NCBI RefSeq assembly: GCF_042652925.1
Contig: NZ_JBHSHC010000033.1
Coordinates: 59,077 to 123,076, forward strand
Source of the DNA: Effusibacillus consociatus
Lineage (GTDB): Bacteria > Bacillota > Bacilli > Tumebacillales > Effusibacillaceae
Length of the DNA: 64,000 nucleotides
Direction of reading: 5' to 3'
Translations under genes and position numbers: made by a program
Notes under the pieces: generated by a model
Told to the model about the DNA's origin: nothing
Database searches by the model: none
What the model saw: only the letters and a program-made list of their open reading frames with translations
Shown: piece by piece, positions 32,618 to 41,096 of the stretch
How the letters are laid out: the number at the start of each line of letters is the position of its first letter
Position numbering within the stretch: the stretch's first letter is position 1

Positions 32618-33979
32618 ATGGCGATTAAAGCAATTTCCCCGTTAGACGGACGATATCGGGATCAAGCAGGCGAGTTGGGAGACTTTGTCTCCGAGTGGGC
32701 TCTCATTAAGTACCGGGTTCACGTGGAAGTGGAGTGGCTGATTGCGATGTCACAAATCGACTGGATCAAAGATGTTCGTTCCTTCACCGAACAGGAGATT
32801 CAGTTTCTGCGGAAATTAGCGGCTGATTTTGATGAAGCCGCCTCGATGGAAGTCAAAGAGATCGAAGCAACGACGAAACATGACGTCAAAGCAGTCGAGT
32901 ATTATATCAAACGCCATATCAAGGATACATCGCTTGCAGACGTTGCGGAGTTCGTGCATTTCTGCTGTACATCGGAAGATATCAATAACCTTGCATATGG
33001 ATTAATGCTTCAGGGGGCAATCGGCCAGATCTGGCTGCCGCTTGCGGAAAAATTGGTCTCTGCCGTAGCGGACTTCGCGGATCAAACCCGAAATGTGCCG
33101 ATGCTCGCGCATACGCATGGACAACCTGCTAGTCCTACCACTGTCGGAAAGGAACTGGCCGTTTTTGTGAGAAGATGGCAGCGTCAGTTGGATCAAGTAA
33201 GGAATCTTGAATACTTGGGCAAATTCAACGGTGCTGTGGGGAACTTCAATGCTCATGTGTCCGCTTATCCAGATGCTCCGTGGGAAGATATCGCCAAATC
33301 CTTTGTGGAAAGCTTGGGGCTCACCTACAATCCGCTGACCACCCAGATCGAGTCGCATGATTATTTGGCGGAAGCCTTTATGGCGATCTCCCGGTTCAAC
33401 AGTATTGCAATTGATTTTGACCGCGACATCTGGTCTTATATTTCTTTTGGGTACTTCAAACAACATACGGTCGCCGGAGAAGTCGGTTCTTCCACGATGC
33501 CGCATAAAGTGAACCCGATCAATTTCGAAAACTCGGAAGCGAATCTGGGAATGAGCAACGCGGTGTTGGAACATCTGGCACTCAAGCTCCCGATCTCCAG
33601 AATGCAGCGGGATCTGACCGATTCTTCCGCACTCCGGAACATTGGGGTGGGAATCGCACATTCAGTAATCTCAATTCAAGCCGCACTGCGCGGTTTGAAA
33701 CAGTTGTCGGTGAATGAAGACGTGCTTGCGAGAGATTTGGATCAGAATTGGGAAGTACTAGGGGAAGCAATTCAAACTGTCATGCGTAAGAACGGGCATG
33801 ACAACCCATATGAGAAACTGAAGGATCTGACCCGAGGAACAAAAGTGGATGCAGAAGTGATGCGCACTTTTATCGAAAGCCTGGATTTGCCGTCTGATGA
33901 CAAAGCCCGTCTGCTAAAAATGACACCGGCTTCCTACACCGGCATCGCCAGCAAATTGCTCCGTCACATCGGGAAGTAA
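32618..33979 (+). CDS. purB: Adenylosuccinate lyase PurB, E. coli-like type
   Basis: PurB cleaves SAICAR and adenylosuccinate. This 453-residue protein starts MAIKAISPLDGRYRDQAGEL, resembling the longer PurB type typified by E. coli (AVSPVDGRY) rather than the roughly 430-residue Bacillus type that starts MIERYSRPEM. Fumarase/aspartase signatures are present: SEDINN, HTHGQPASPTTVGKE (catalytic His) and the GSSTMPHKVNPINFEN loop with the catalytic Ser. It holds the usual purB place between purK and purC. The subtype suggests replacement in situ or an alternative ancestral type. Confidence 0.93.
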   Translation: MAIKAISPLDGRYRDQAGELGDFVSEWALIKYRVHVEVEWLIAMSQIDWIKDVRSFTEQEIQFLRKLAADFDEAASMEVKEIEATTKHDVKAVEYYIKRHIKDTSLADVAEFVHFCCTSEDINNLAYGLMLQGAIGQIWLPLAEKLVSAVADFADQTRNVPMLAHTHGQPASPTTVGKELAVFVRRWQRQLDQVRNLEYLGKFNGAVGNFNAHVSAYPDAPWEDIAKSFVESLGLTYNPLTTQIESHDYLAEAFMAISRFNSIAIDFDRDIWSYISFGYFKQHTVAGEVGSSTMPHKVNPINFENSEANLGMSNAVLEHLALKLPISRMQRDLTDSSALRNIGVGIAHSVISIQAALRGLKQLSVNEDVLARDLDQNWEVLGEAIQTVMRKNGHDNPYEKLKDLTRGTKVDAEVMRTFIESLDLPSDDKARLLKMTPASYTGIASKLLRHIGK

Positions 33980-34039
33980 GCTACCCGTTCACATAAGAAG
34001 GCATGCACACATAAGCCACTCAAGGAGGGGGAACAGCGT

Positions 34040-34759
34040 ATGTCCGTCAAAAGGGAAATGTTATACGAGGGAAAAGCGAAAAAAGTTTTTCTCACAGATG
34101 ATGAAAGCCAAGTCATTGTGGAATACAAAGATGATGCAACCGCGTTCAACGGGGAGAAGAAGGGAACAATTGCCGGTAAAGGAGTATTGAACAACCGGAT
34201 TACCTCCATTTTCTTCAAAATGCTTGAAGCGAAAGGAATTCCCACCCATTATATTGAGACCCTTTCGGAACGGGAAATGCTCGTGAAGAAGGTTCGGATT
34301 GTGCCGCTTGAAGTGGTTGTCCGCAATATTGCGGCCGGTTCGCTCGCCAAGCGCATTGGCTGGGAAGAAGGAACGATTCTTCCAAAAACGGTAGTCGAAT
34401 TGTATTACAAGAACGATGAATTGGGAGATCCGCTGATTAATCACTCCCACGTCGACGTTCTCGAACTGGCAACACCTGAACAGGTTGCAGAACTTGAACA
34501 AATGGCTCGGGAAATCAACGTGTACCTGAAAGCCTTTTTGGCAGACAAAAACCTGCTGTTGGTTGACTTCAAACTTGAGTTTGGCATAGATACGGATGGC
34601 AATCTGATTTTGGCAGACGAGATCTCACCGGACACCTGCCGGTTCTGGGATGCCGATACGAAAGAAAAGCTCGATAAGGACCGCTTCCGTCGCGATCTCG
34701 GTTCGGTGGAAGAAGCATATGAAGAAATTTTACGGAGATTAGGGGGATTTGCATTATGA
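34040..34759 (+). CDS. purC: Phosphoribosylaminoimidazole-succinocarboxamide (SAICAR) synthase
   Basis: This 239-residue enzyme joins aspartate to CAIR. Motifs include EMLYEGKAKKVFLTDDESQ, DDATAFNGEKKG, VRNIAAGSLAKRIGWEEG and the ADEISPDTCRFWDADTKEKLDKDRFR signature. The length is typical of the single-domain bacterial PurC. AAGGAGGGGGAA precedes the ATG. It shares a 4-base ATGA overlap with purS, so the two are coupled. Confidence 0.97.
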   Translation: MSVKREMLYEGKAKKVFLTDDESQVIVEYKDDATAFNGEKKGTIAGKGVLNNRITSIFFKMLEAKGIPTHYIETLSEREMLVKKVRIVPLEVVVRNIAAGSLAKRIGWEEGTILPKTVVELYYKNDELGDPLINHSHVDVLELATPEQVAELEQMAREINVYLKAFLADKNLLLVDFKLEFGIDTDGNLILADEISPDTCRFWDADTKEKLDKDRFRRDLGSVEEAYEEILRRLGGFAL

Positions 34760-35004
34760 TTCTGGCTAAAATTCATGTGACTCTGAAAGCGTCTGTACTT
34801 GATCCGCAAGGGTCGGCCGTTACCAAGTCTTTGCATGCTTTGGGATACGACGAGGTAGAAGATGTTCGAATCGGCAAATTCCTTGAAGTCAAAGTGAACA
34901 CCACCGACAAGAAAGTGGCGGAAGAACGCATTACCGAAATGTGTGAAAAGCTTCTCGTCAACACGGTAATTGAGACTTACACATTCGTATTGTCGGAGGT
35001 GTAA
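34756..35004 (+). CDS. purS: FGAM synthase subunit PurS
   Basis: The 82-residue small subunit of the three-part (PurS-PurQ-PurL) formylglycinamidine ribonucleotide synthase. It shows AKIHVTLKASVLDPQGSAV and the DVRIGKFLEVKV strand typical of PurS. The start overlaps the purC stop; the purQ GTG begins 5 bases after its stop. PurS bridges PurQ and PurL and is essential for ammonia transfer in this enzyme form. Confidence 0.95.
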   Translation: MILAKIHVTLKASVLDPQGSAVTKSLHALGYDEVEDVRIGKFLEVKVNTTDKKVAEERITEMCEKLLVNTVIETYTFVLSEV

Positions 35005-35008
35005 GCCC

Positions 35009-35689
35009 GTGAAATTTGCGGTCATTGTTTTTCCAGGTTCGAATTGTGATATGGATACAGTCAACGCAGTTGAAGATGTGTTAGGGGAACCGGTTGACTT
35101 GGTTTGGCACCATGAGACCGATTTATCCGAATATGACTGCATTATGCTGCCAGGCGGATTTTCTTATGGAGATTATCTTCGCTGCGGGGCGATTGCCAAC
35201 TTTTCACCCGTAATGGAACAGGTGAAAAAAGCGGCTGCAGAAGGAAAGCTTGTCATCGGAATTTGCAACGGATTTCAGATCTTAACGGAGTCTGGCTTGC
35301 TGCCCGGTGCACTCCGCCGCAACAATCATCTTCAGTTCAACTGTGAGATTTCACCGCTTGTGGTGGAGAATGCGGATACGGCTTTTACAATGGATTATCA
35401 AAAAGGGCAAGTGATCAACATCCCGATTGCCCACGGGGAAGGCAACTACTTTGTGGACGATCAAACACTTGCCAAGATGAAAGCGAACAATCAGATCATC
35501 TTCCGATATTACGGAAAAAATCCGAACGGTTCCGTAGATAATATCGCAGGAATTTGCAATGAACAGGGGAATGTGCTTGGCATGATGCCGCACCCGGAAC
35601 GTGCGGTTCACGATTTGCTCGGCTCAAGCGACGGCCGTGCGCTCTTTACATCAATTCTTCGTAAATGGAGGGAGAAACATGGCGCATAA
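35009..35689 (+). CDS. purQ: FGAM synthase glutaminase subunit PurQ
   Basis: This 226-residue class I glutamine amidotransferase has MKFAVIVFPGSNCDMDT at the start, LPGGFSYGDYLRCGA, the nucleophile Cys in VIGICNGFQILTESGLLPGAL, and HPE in GMMPHPERAV. The GTG start at 35009 follows GGAGGTG (34996-35002); the longer frame lies inside purS. The 3' end overlaps purL by 11 bases. It supplies ammonia to PurL. Confidence 0.96.
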   Translation: MKFAVIVFPGSNCDMDTVNAVEDVLGEPVDLVWHHETDLSEYDCIMLPGGFSYGDYLRCGAIANFSPVMEQVKKAAAEGKLVIGICNGFQILTESGLLPGALRRNNHLQFNCEISPLVVENADTAFTMDYQKGQVINIPIAHGEGNYFVDDQTLAKMKANNQIIFRYYGKNPNGSVDNIAGICNEQGNVLGMMPHPERAVHDLLGSSDGRALFTSILRKWREKHGA

Positions 35690-37937
35690 AGAAGCGACTG
35701 TCCAAGCGGAGCATGGCAAGGAACCGACTGCGCAGCAGATTGCCGACGAGAAAATTTATCGCAAATTCGGTTTGACCGATGAAGAATATCAAAAGATTGT
35801 ATCTTTGTTGGGCCGCCAACCCAACTATGTGGAGACCGGTATCTATTCGGTGATGTGGTCTGAACACTGTTCCTACAAAAGTTCAAAACCTGTATTGAAG
35901 CGGTTCCCGACATCCGGACCACGGGTGCTGCAAGGGCCCGGCGAGAATGCAGGAATTGTGGACATCGGCGATAACCAGGCTGTTGTTTTCAAAATTGAAT
36001 CGCATAATCATCCATCCGCGATCGAACCGTACCAAGGTGCAGCGACCGGCGTGGGCGGGATTATCCGCGATGTGTTTACAATGGGAGCCCGCCCGGTGGC
36101 ACTGCTCAATTCGCTTCGTTTTGGTGAAATTGAGGAGAATGCACACAACCGTTATCTGTTCGGCCATGTGGTTGAGGGGATTGCCGGATACGGAAACTGT
36201 ATTGGAATCCCGACTGTTGCAGGAGAAGTTGTGTTTGATAATCGCTACACCCACAATCCGTTGGTCAACGCGATGTGTGTTGGCTTGATTGACCAAGACA
36301 AGATCACCAAAGGGAACGCCTCCGGCGTAGGCAACCCGGTGATGGTGGTCGGCGCTCGTACAGGTCGGGATGGAATTCACGGTGCGACTTTTGCTTCGGC
36401 GGAAGATCCGCACTCCAAAGAACGTTCCGCGGTACAAGTCGGCGACCCGTTTATGGAAAAGCTTCTGCTGGAAGCATGCCTGGAGTTGATTGCAACCGGT
36501 GCTGTTGTCGGAATTCAGGACATGGGTGCAGCGGGGATGACTTCTTCTTCTTCAGAAATGGCGTCTCGGGCGGGATCCGGACTTGAATTGGACGTAGCAC
36601 TCGTTCCCCGCCGCGAGGAAGGAATGACACCGTATGAAATCATGCTGTCCGAATCGCAGGAGCGCATGCTCGTTGTGATGGAAAGCGGCAAGGAATATAT
36701 CGCGGAAGACATCTTCAAAAAATGGGGTCTCGAAGCAACTGTAATCGGACGAGTGACAGATGACGGAATGCTGCGGATTAAGGAAGGCGACAAAGTGGCT
36801 GCAGAGATTCCGGTAATCACGCTGGTCGATGACGCACCTGTTTACCATCGTCCTTCACAACGTCCGGCTTATTTGAATGAAACGGAATCTTTCGATATGA
36901 ACGGACTTCAAGCACCGCAAGATTTGAACGAAACGTTGCACACTTTATTGCGACAGCCGACCATTGCATCGAAAGAATGGGTGTACCGTCAATATGACTA
37001 TATGGTTCGCACATCCACAGTCGTCCGACCCGGTTCTGACGCAGCGGTTGTTTCGATTCGCGGCACTCGCAAAGCCCTGGCGATGAAAACGGACGGCAAC
37101 GGCAGATATGTATATCTCGATCCGGAAATGGGCGGGAAGCTGGCGATTGCGGAAGCTGCACGAAACGTTGTGTGTACCGGTGCCGAGCCGCTTGCCGTAA
37201 CCGACTGCTTGAATTACTCCAATCCGGAGAAACCGGAGATTATGTACCAACTGGAAAAATCGGCCGACGGCATGTCCGAGGCCTGCCGGGTACTCGAAAC
37301 TCCTGTTATTTCCGGTAACGTATCGCTTTACAACGAAACAAACGGTGTAGATATTTACCCGACTCCAATCATCGGCATGGTAGGGCTGGTGCATGATATT
37401 GACCACATCACCACATCTGACTGGAAAGAGGAAGGAAACCTGCTTTATGTAACGGGGATTATCGCTGCCGATCTCGGCGGATCTGAATACCTGAAGGCTG
37501 TTCACGGTCAAGTGGCGGGCAAATCTCCTGCCATTGATCTTAACTTGGAACGAGCGGTTCAGAAATTGACTCTGGCAGCGATTCAAAAAGGGCTTGTCCG
37601 TTCAGCTCATGACTGTGCCGAAGGCGGTCTTGCGGTCGCTCTTGCAGAGTCTGCCATTGCAGGCGGAAAAGGTGCAGCGGTGGAGTTGGAATCGGATCTG
37701 CGAGCCGATTTTGCCCTATTCTCGGAAAGCCCGTCACGCATCATTCTGGAAATCGCGTCCGACAAGGCGGCAGAGTTTGAGGCGCTTGTGCAGGAGCAAG
37801 GTGTTCCGGTGGCCCGTATCGGCCGCGTAGAAGGCAAAAACCTTGTAATCAAAATCAACGGTCAAGCGGTAGTCGATCAGCCTGTGGACCAACTTGAGAG
37901 CACATGGAGGGGAACCATCCCATGCATCATGAAATGA
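35679..37937 (+). CDS. purL: FGAM synthase large subunit PurL
   Basis: This 752-residue small-type PurL works with PurS and PurQ. It shows YVETGIYSVMWSEHCSYKSS, GIVDIGDNQAVVFKIESHNHPS, the Mg/ATP-binding GAATGVGGIIRDVFTMGARP, VGIQDMGAAGMTSSSSEMA, LYNETNGVDIYPTP and the second AIRS-like half. The start is ATG 35679 after GGAGGGAG (open frame to 35601, within purQ). Its stop overlaps the purF start by 16 bases. Confidence 0.97.
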   Translation: MAHKEATVQAEHGKEPTAQQIADEKIYRKFGLTDEEYQKIVSLLGRQPNYVETGIYSVMWSEHCSYKSSKPVLKRFPTSGPRVLQGPGENAGIVDIGDNQAVVFKIESHNHPSAIEPYQGAATGVGGIIRDVFTMGARPVALLNSLRFGEIEENAHNRYLFGHVVEGIAGYGNCIGIPTVAGEVVFDNRYTHNPLVNAMCVGLIDQDKITKGNASGVGNPVMVVGARTGRDGIHGATFASAEDPHSKERSAVQVGDPFMEKLLLEACLELIATGAVVGIQDMGAAGMTSSSSEMASRAGSGLELDVALVPRREEGMTPYEIMLSESQERMLVVMESGKEYIAEDIFKKWGLEATVIGRVTDDGMLRIKEGDKVAAEIPVITLVDDAPVYHRPSQRPAYLNETESFDMNGLQAPQDLNETLHTLLRQPTIASKEWVYRQYDYMVRTSTVVRPGSDAAVVSIRGTRKALAMKTDGNGRYVYLDPEMGGKLAIAEAARNVVCTGAEPLAVTDCLNYSNPEKPEIMYQLEKSADGMSEACRVLETPVISGNVSLYNETNGVDIYPTPIIGMVGLVHDIDHITTSDWKEEGNLLYVTGIIAADLGGSEYLKAVHGQVAGKSPAIDLNLERAVQKLTLAAIQKGLVRSAHDCAEGGLAVALAESAIAGGKGAAVELESDLRADFALFSESPSRIILEIASDKAAEFEALVQEQGVPVARIGRVEGKNLVIKINGQAVVDQPVDQLESTWRGTIPCIMK

Positions 37938-39337
37938 TGTCCGACAAATGGCATGAAGAGTGCGGAGTGTTTGGGATTTTTGGTCATGATAAAGCGGCAG
38001 AGCTCACCTATTACGGGCTCTACGCTTTGCAGCACCGAGGCCAGGAAAGCGCCGGGATAGCCACGGTTGAGGGCCGCAAAATGCATCACCATAAAGGCAT
38101 GGGGCTTGTATCGGAAGTTTTCAATGAGGACGTACTCGAAACCTTAAAAGGAAATGCTGCGATCGGACACGTTCGTTATTCGACCACGGGAGATTCTTCG
38201 GTTGCGAATGCACAACCTTTAACGTTTGGGTTCCAGCGCGGGAACATGGCCCTTGCCCATAACGGGAACCTGACCAATGCGTATCAGATTCACGGACGAT
38301 TGGAACGCCAGGGGAGTATTTTCCAAACAACGAGTGATACGGAAGTGGTTGCTCACCTGATTGCGAAGTCGGGTCTGCCCACGCTCGAAGAGAACGTAAA
38401 GGAATCCCTTTCGGTGGTGAAAGGTGCTTATGCGTTCCTGATCCTGAGCGATGACAAGCTGCTCGCGATGCGGGACCCTCACGGTCTGCGCCCGATGGCG
38501 TTGGGGCAGTTTGAAGGGGCGTATGTGGTGGCTTCCGAAACTTGCGCGTTTGATACGATCGGTGCGGAATATATCCGGGATGTCGAACCTGGCGAGATGT
38601 TGATCATTGACAAGGACGGTTTGCGTTCGGAAAGGTTTGCAACTGCATCCAGGAAAGCTTTGTGCACGTTTGAATATATCTATTTCGCCCGTCCCGATTC
38701 GGATATTGACGGGTTTAACGTACACTCTGTCCGGAAGAAAATGGGCAAACTGCTTGCCAAGGAACACCCGGTGGAGGCGGACGTTGTGATTGGCGTTCCG
38801 GAATCTTCGATTTCGGCCGCGATTGGCTATGCGGAAGAGACCGGTATCCCATATGAAATCGGTCTGATCAAGAACAAATACATTGGCCGGACCTTCATCC
38901 AGCCGAGTCAGGAGCTTCGCGAGCGGGGTGTGAAACTGAAGCTGTCGGCAGTTCGCAAGATTGTCGAAGGGAAAAGAGTTGTTTTAATCGACGACTCGAT
39001 CGTTCGAGGCACCACCTCCAGACGAATTGTGGAAATGCTGCGGGATGCGGGAGCGACGGAAGTTCATCTGCGGATTTCCTCACCGCCCGTTACGCATGGT
39101 TGTTACTATGGGATCGATACGTCCGCGAGAGAAGAGCTTATCGCGGCGACAAAATCGGTCGGGGAGATCCGTGAATATATCGGAGCGGATACTCTTTCCT
39201 ACCTGTCTGAAGAGGCCATGCTTCGTGCCTTCGGTGTGGAAGACTTCTCAAACCATAAATATTGCAACGCATGTTTCACCGGACAGTATCCGACCGAAAT
39301 CTATGAAGACTTGGAAAAACACATGCTGGAAAGGTAG
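37922..39337 (+). CDS. purF: Amidophosphoribosyltransferase PurF
   Basis: PurF catalyses the first committed step, PRPP plus glutamine to phosphoribosylamine. With ATG 37922 (GGAGGGGAA 7 bases before it), a 13-residue propeptide precedes the nucleophile Cys14 in EECGVFGIFGHD. The glutaminase part has LQHRGQESAGIAT and AHNGNLTNAY; the PRPP loop is VVLIDDSIVRGTTSRRIVEML. Cysteines in KALCTFEY, THGCYYG and YCNACFTGQ match the four [4Fe-4S] ligands of the Bacillus-type, oxygen-sensitive enzyme. It overlaps purL. Confidence 0.97.
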   Translation: MHHEMMSDKWHEECGVFGIFGHDKAAELTYYGLYALQHRGQESAGIATVEGRKMHHHKGMGLVSEVFNEDVLETLKGNAAIGHVRYSTTGDSSVANAQPLTFGFQRGNMALAHNGNLTNAYQIHGRLERQGSIFQTTSDTEVVAHLIAKSGLPTLEENVKESLSVVKGAYAFLILSDDKLLAMRDPHGLRPMALGQFEGAYVVASETCAFDTIGAEYIRDVEPGEMLIIDKDGLRSERFATASRKALCTFEYIYFARPDSDIDGFNVHSVRKKMGKLLAKEHPVEADVVIGVPESSISAAIGYAEETGIPYEIGLIKNKYIGRTFIQPSQELRERGVKLKLSAVRKIVEGKRVVLIDDSIVRGTTSRRIVEMLRDAGATEVHLRISSPPVTHGCYYGIDTSAREELIAATKSVGEIREYIGADTLSYLSEEAMLRAFGVEDFSNHKYCNACFTGQYPTEIYEDLEKHMLER

Positions 39338-39346
39338 GGGTCAACA

Positions 39347-40393
39347 ATGAGCGATGCATACGCAAGAGCGGGCGTCAACATTGACGCAGGCAATGAGACG
39401 GTTGACCGCATCAAACCGCATGTAGCCCGCACGTTCCGCCCTGAAGTCATCACTGCTTTGGGCGGATTCGGCGGCGGATTTCAACTGGATCTCAGCAAGT
39501 ACAAGGAACCGATTCTTGTATCAGGCACTGATGGGGTCGGCACGAAGCTGAAAATCGCTTTTCAAATGGATAAACACGACACGATCGGCATCGACGCGGT
39601 GGCCATGTGCGTGAACGACATCCTGGTCATGGGTGCCGAGCCTTTATTTTTCCTTGATTATCTGGCAACCGGCAAATTGGTTCCGCAGACGGCTGAACAA
39701 ATCGTCAAAGGCATTGCAGATGGATGTGTGCAGGCAGGATGTGCGTTAGTCGGCGGTGAAACAGCAGAAATGCCCGGTATGTATGCGGACGGAGAATATG
39801 ACATTGCCGGATTTTCGGTTGGAATCGTCGAGAAGAGCAAGATGATCGACGGCACTCGGATCAAGCCGGGTGACGCCGTAATCGGACTGGCATCCAATGG
39901 TGTACACTCCAACGGCTACTCTTTGGTGCGCAAGGTTCTCCTGGAAGAAGCGGGTTATTCATTAGACCAGAACATTCCTGGACTTTCGAAAACACTCGGG
40001 GAAGAACTGCTTGCCCCAACCCGCATTTATGTAAAAAATGGACTTGCTCTATGCGAAAAGTTCGATGTCCGTGGATTGGTTCACATTACCGGTGGCGGCT
40101 TCTGGGAAAATATTCCCCGCGTACTCCCTGAAGGATGCGGGGTAGAGATGAATCTGGGCTCCTGGCCTGTCCCGCCTATCTTCGAAGTGCTCCAGAAAAC
40201 CGGAGACATCTCTTCCACCGATATGTTCCGCACATTCAATATGGGGATTGGACTTATCGCTGTCGTTCCGGAAGAGCAGGCGGCCGATTTTATGAGGGAA
40301 GCAATCAGTCTGGGTGAAAGAGCTTATCAAATCGGTCGTATTGTCAAGGGGAATCGTGAGGTTACGATTCCAGGGATCGGGGAAGAAGCATGA
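39347..40393 (+). CDS. purM: Phosphoribosylformylglycinamidine cyclo-ligase (AIR synthetase)
   Basis: This 348-residue PurM makes AIR, the branch point to purines and thiamine. Motifs: YARAGVNIDAGNETV, LVSGTDGVGTKLKIAF, MCVNDILVMGAEPLFFLDY, VGGETAEMPGMY, GLASNGVHSNGYSLVR and VHITGGGFWENIPR. It starts 9 bases after purF and overlaps purN by 4 bases (ATGA). Confidence 0.97.
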   Translation: MSDAYARAGVNIDAGNETVDRIKPHVARTFRPEVITALGGFGGGFQLDLSKYKEPILVSGTDGVGTKLKIAFQMDKHDTIGIDAVAMCVNDILVMGAEPLFFLDYLATGKLVPQTAEQIVKGIADGCVQAGCALVGGETAEMPGMYADGEYDIAGFSVGIVEKSKMIDGTRIKPGDAVIGLASNGVHSNGYSLVRKVLLEEAGYSLDQNIPGLSKTLGEELLAPTRIYVKNGLALCEKFDVRGLVHITGGGFWENIPRVLPEGCGVEMNLGSWPVPPIFEVLQKTGDISSTDMFRTFNMGIGLIAVVPEEQAADFMREAISLGERAYQIGRIVKGNREVTIPGIGEEA

Positions 40394-41016
40394 TCGGGCA
40401 AGAGACACAAAAAAGAATAGCGGTATTTGCATCGGGCAGCGGGAGCAACCTGCAGGTGCTGCTGGATCGGGCAGCCGAAGGGACGTTAGGCGGAGCACAG
40501 GTTGTGCTCGTTGTCTGTGACAAACCGGAGGCGAAAGCCGTGAGTCGAGCGGAGCAAGCAGGAGTGCCTGTTCTGGTTGTAATTCCGAAAGAGTATCCGG
40601 ATAAAGCTTCGTATGAAGCGAGGATTCTTGAAGAATTGCGCTCGAAGCAGGTGGATTTTATCGTGTTGGCAGGATACATGCGATTGGTAGGGCCGACTTT
40701 GCTCGAACCGTATCGCGGCAGGATCCTGAATTTGCATCCTTCTCTCCTTCCAAACTTCCCGGGCAAGGATGCAATCGGACAAGCCCTGGAAGCAGGGGTG
40801 CCCCACACGGGCGTAACGGTCCATTTTGTCGATGAGGGTATGGACACCGGACCTGTGATTGCACAGGAGACCGTGACGATTGAAGATAAGGACACGAAAG
40901 AATCACTTACACAAAAGATTCAAGCGGTGGAGCATCGTCTTCTGCCGCAAGTGGTGAGCGATTATGCAAGGGGTCAAATAAGGGTGAACGGCAGAACGGC
41001 GGAATACCTGAAGTAA
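40390..41016 (+). CDS. purN: Phosphoribosylglycinamide formyltransferase PurN (10-formyl-THF dependent)
   Basis: This 208-residue enzyme has VFASGSGSNLQVLLDRA, VLAGYMRLVGPTLLEPYRGRILNLHPSLLPNFPG (catalytic Asn-His region) and the Asp-bearing TGVTVHFVDEGMDTGPVIAQE. It uses 10-formyl-THF. The genome also carries the formate-dependent PurT in this window, so glycinamide ribonucleotide can be formylated by two routes. It overlaps purM. An 80-base gap with hairpin copy 3 separates it from purH. Confidence 0.97.
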   Translation: MIGQETQKRIAVFASGSGSNLQVLLDRAAEGTLGGAQVVLVVCDKPEAKAVSRAEQAGVPVLVVIPKEYPDKASYEARILEELRSKQVDFIVLAGYMRLVGPTLLEPYRGRILNLHPSLLPNFPGKDAIGQALEAGVPHTGVTVHFVDEGMDTGPVIAQETVTIEDKDTKESLTQKIQAVEHRLLPQVVSDYARGQIRVNGRTAEYLK

Positions 41017-41024
41017 ACATGGGC

Positions 41025-41078
41025 CCCCATCAAACGTAATCGGAATAGGCTTCAGAGCTTTACGTCACTTTGATGGGG
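41025..41078 (+). repeat. Three-copy leader hairpin element, copy 3 (before purH)
   Basis: This 54-base element has left arm CCCCATCAAACG, core TAATCGGAATAGGC...CAGAGCTTTACGTC and right arm ACTTTGATGGGG. The CCCCATCAAA/TTTGATGGGG arms pair perfectly. Compared with copy 1 the two arms have changed together (CACGAAAG/CTTTCGTG versus CATCAAA/TTTGATG), while CGGAATA, GCTT and ACGTC are conserved. It ends 18 bases before the purH ATG and is inside the pur operon. Confidence 0.78.
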
Positions 41079-41096
41079 ATGTCGAGGGGGATCTAG

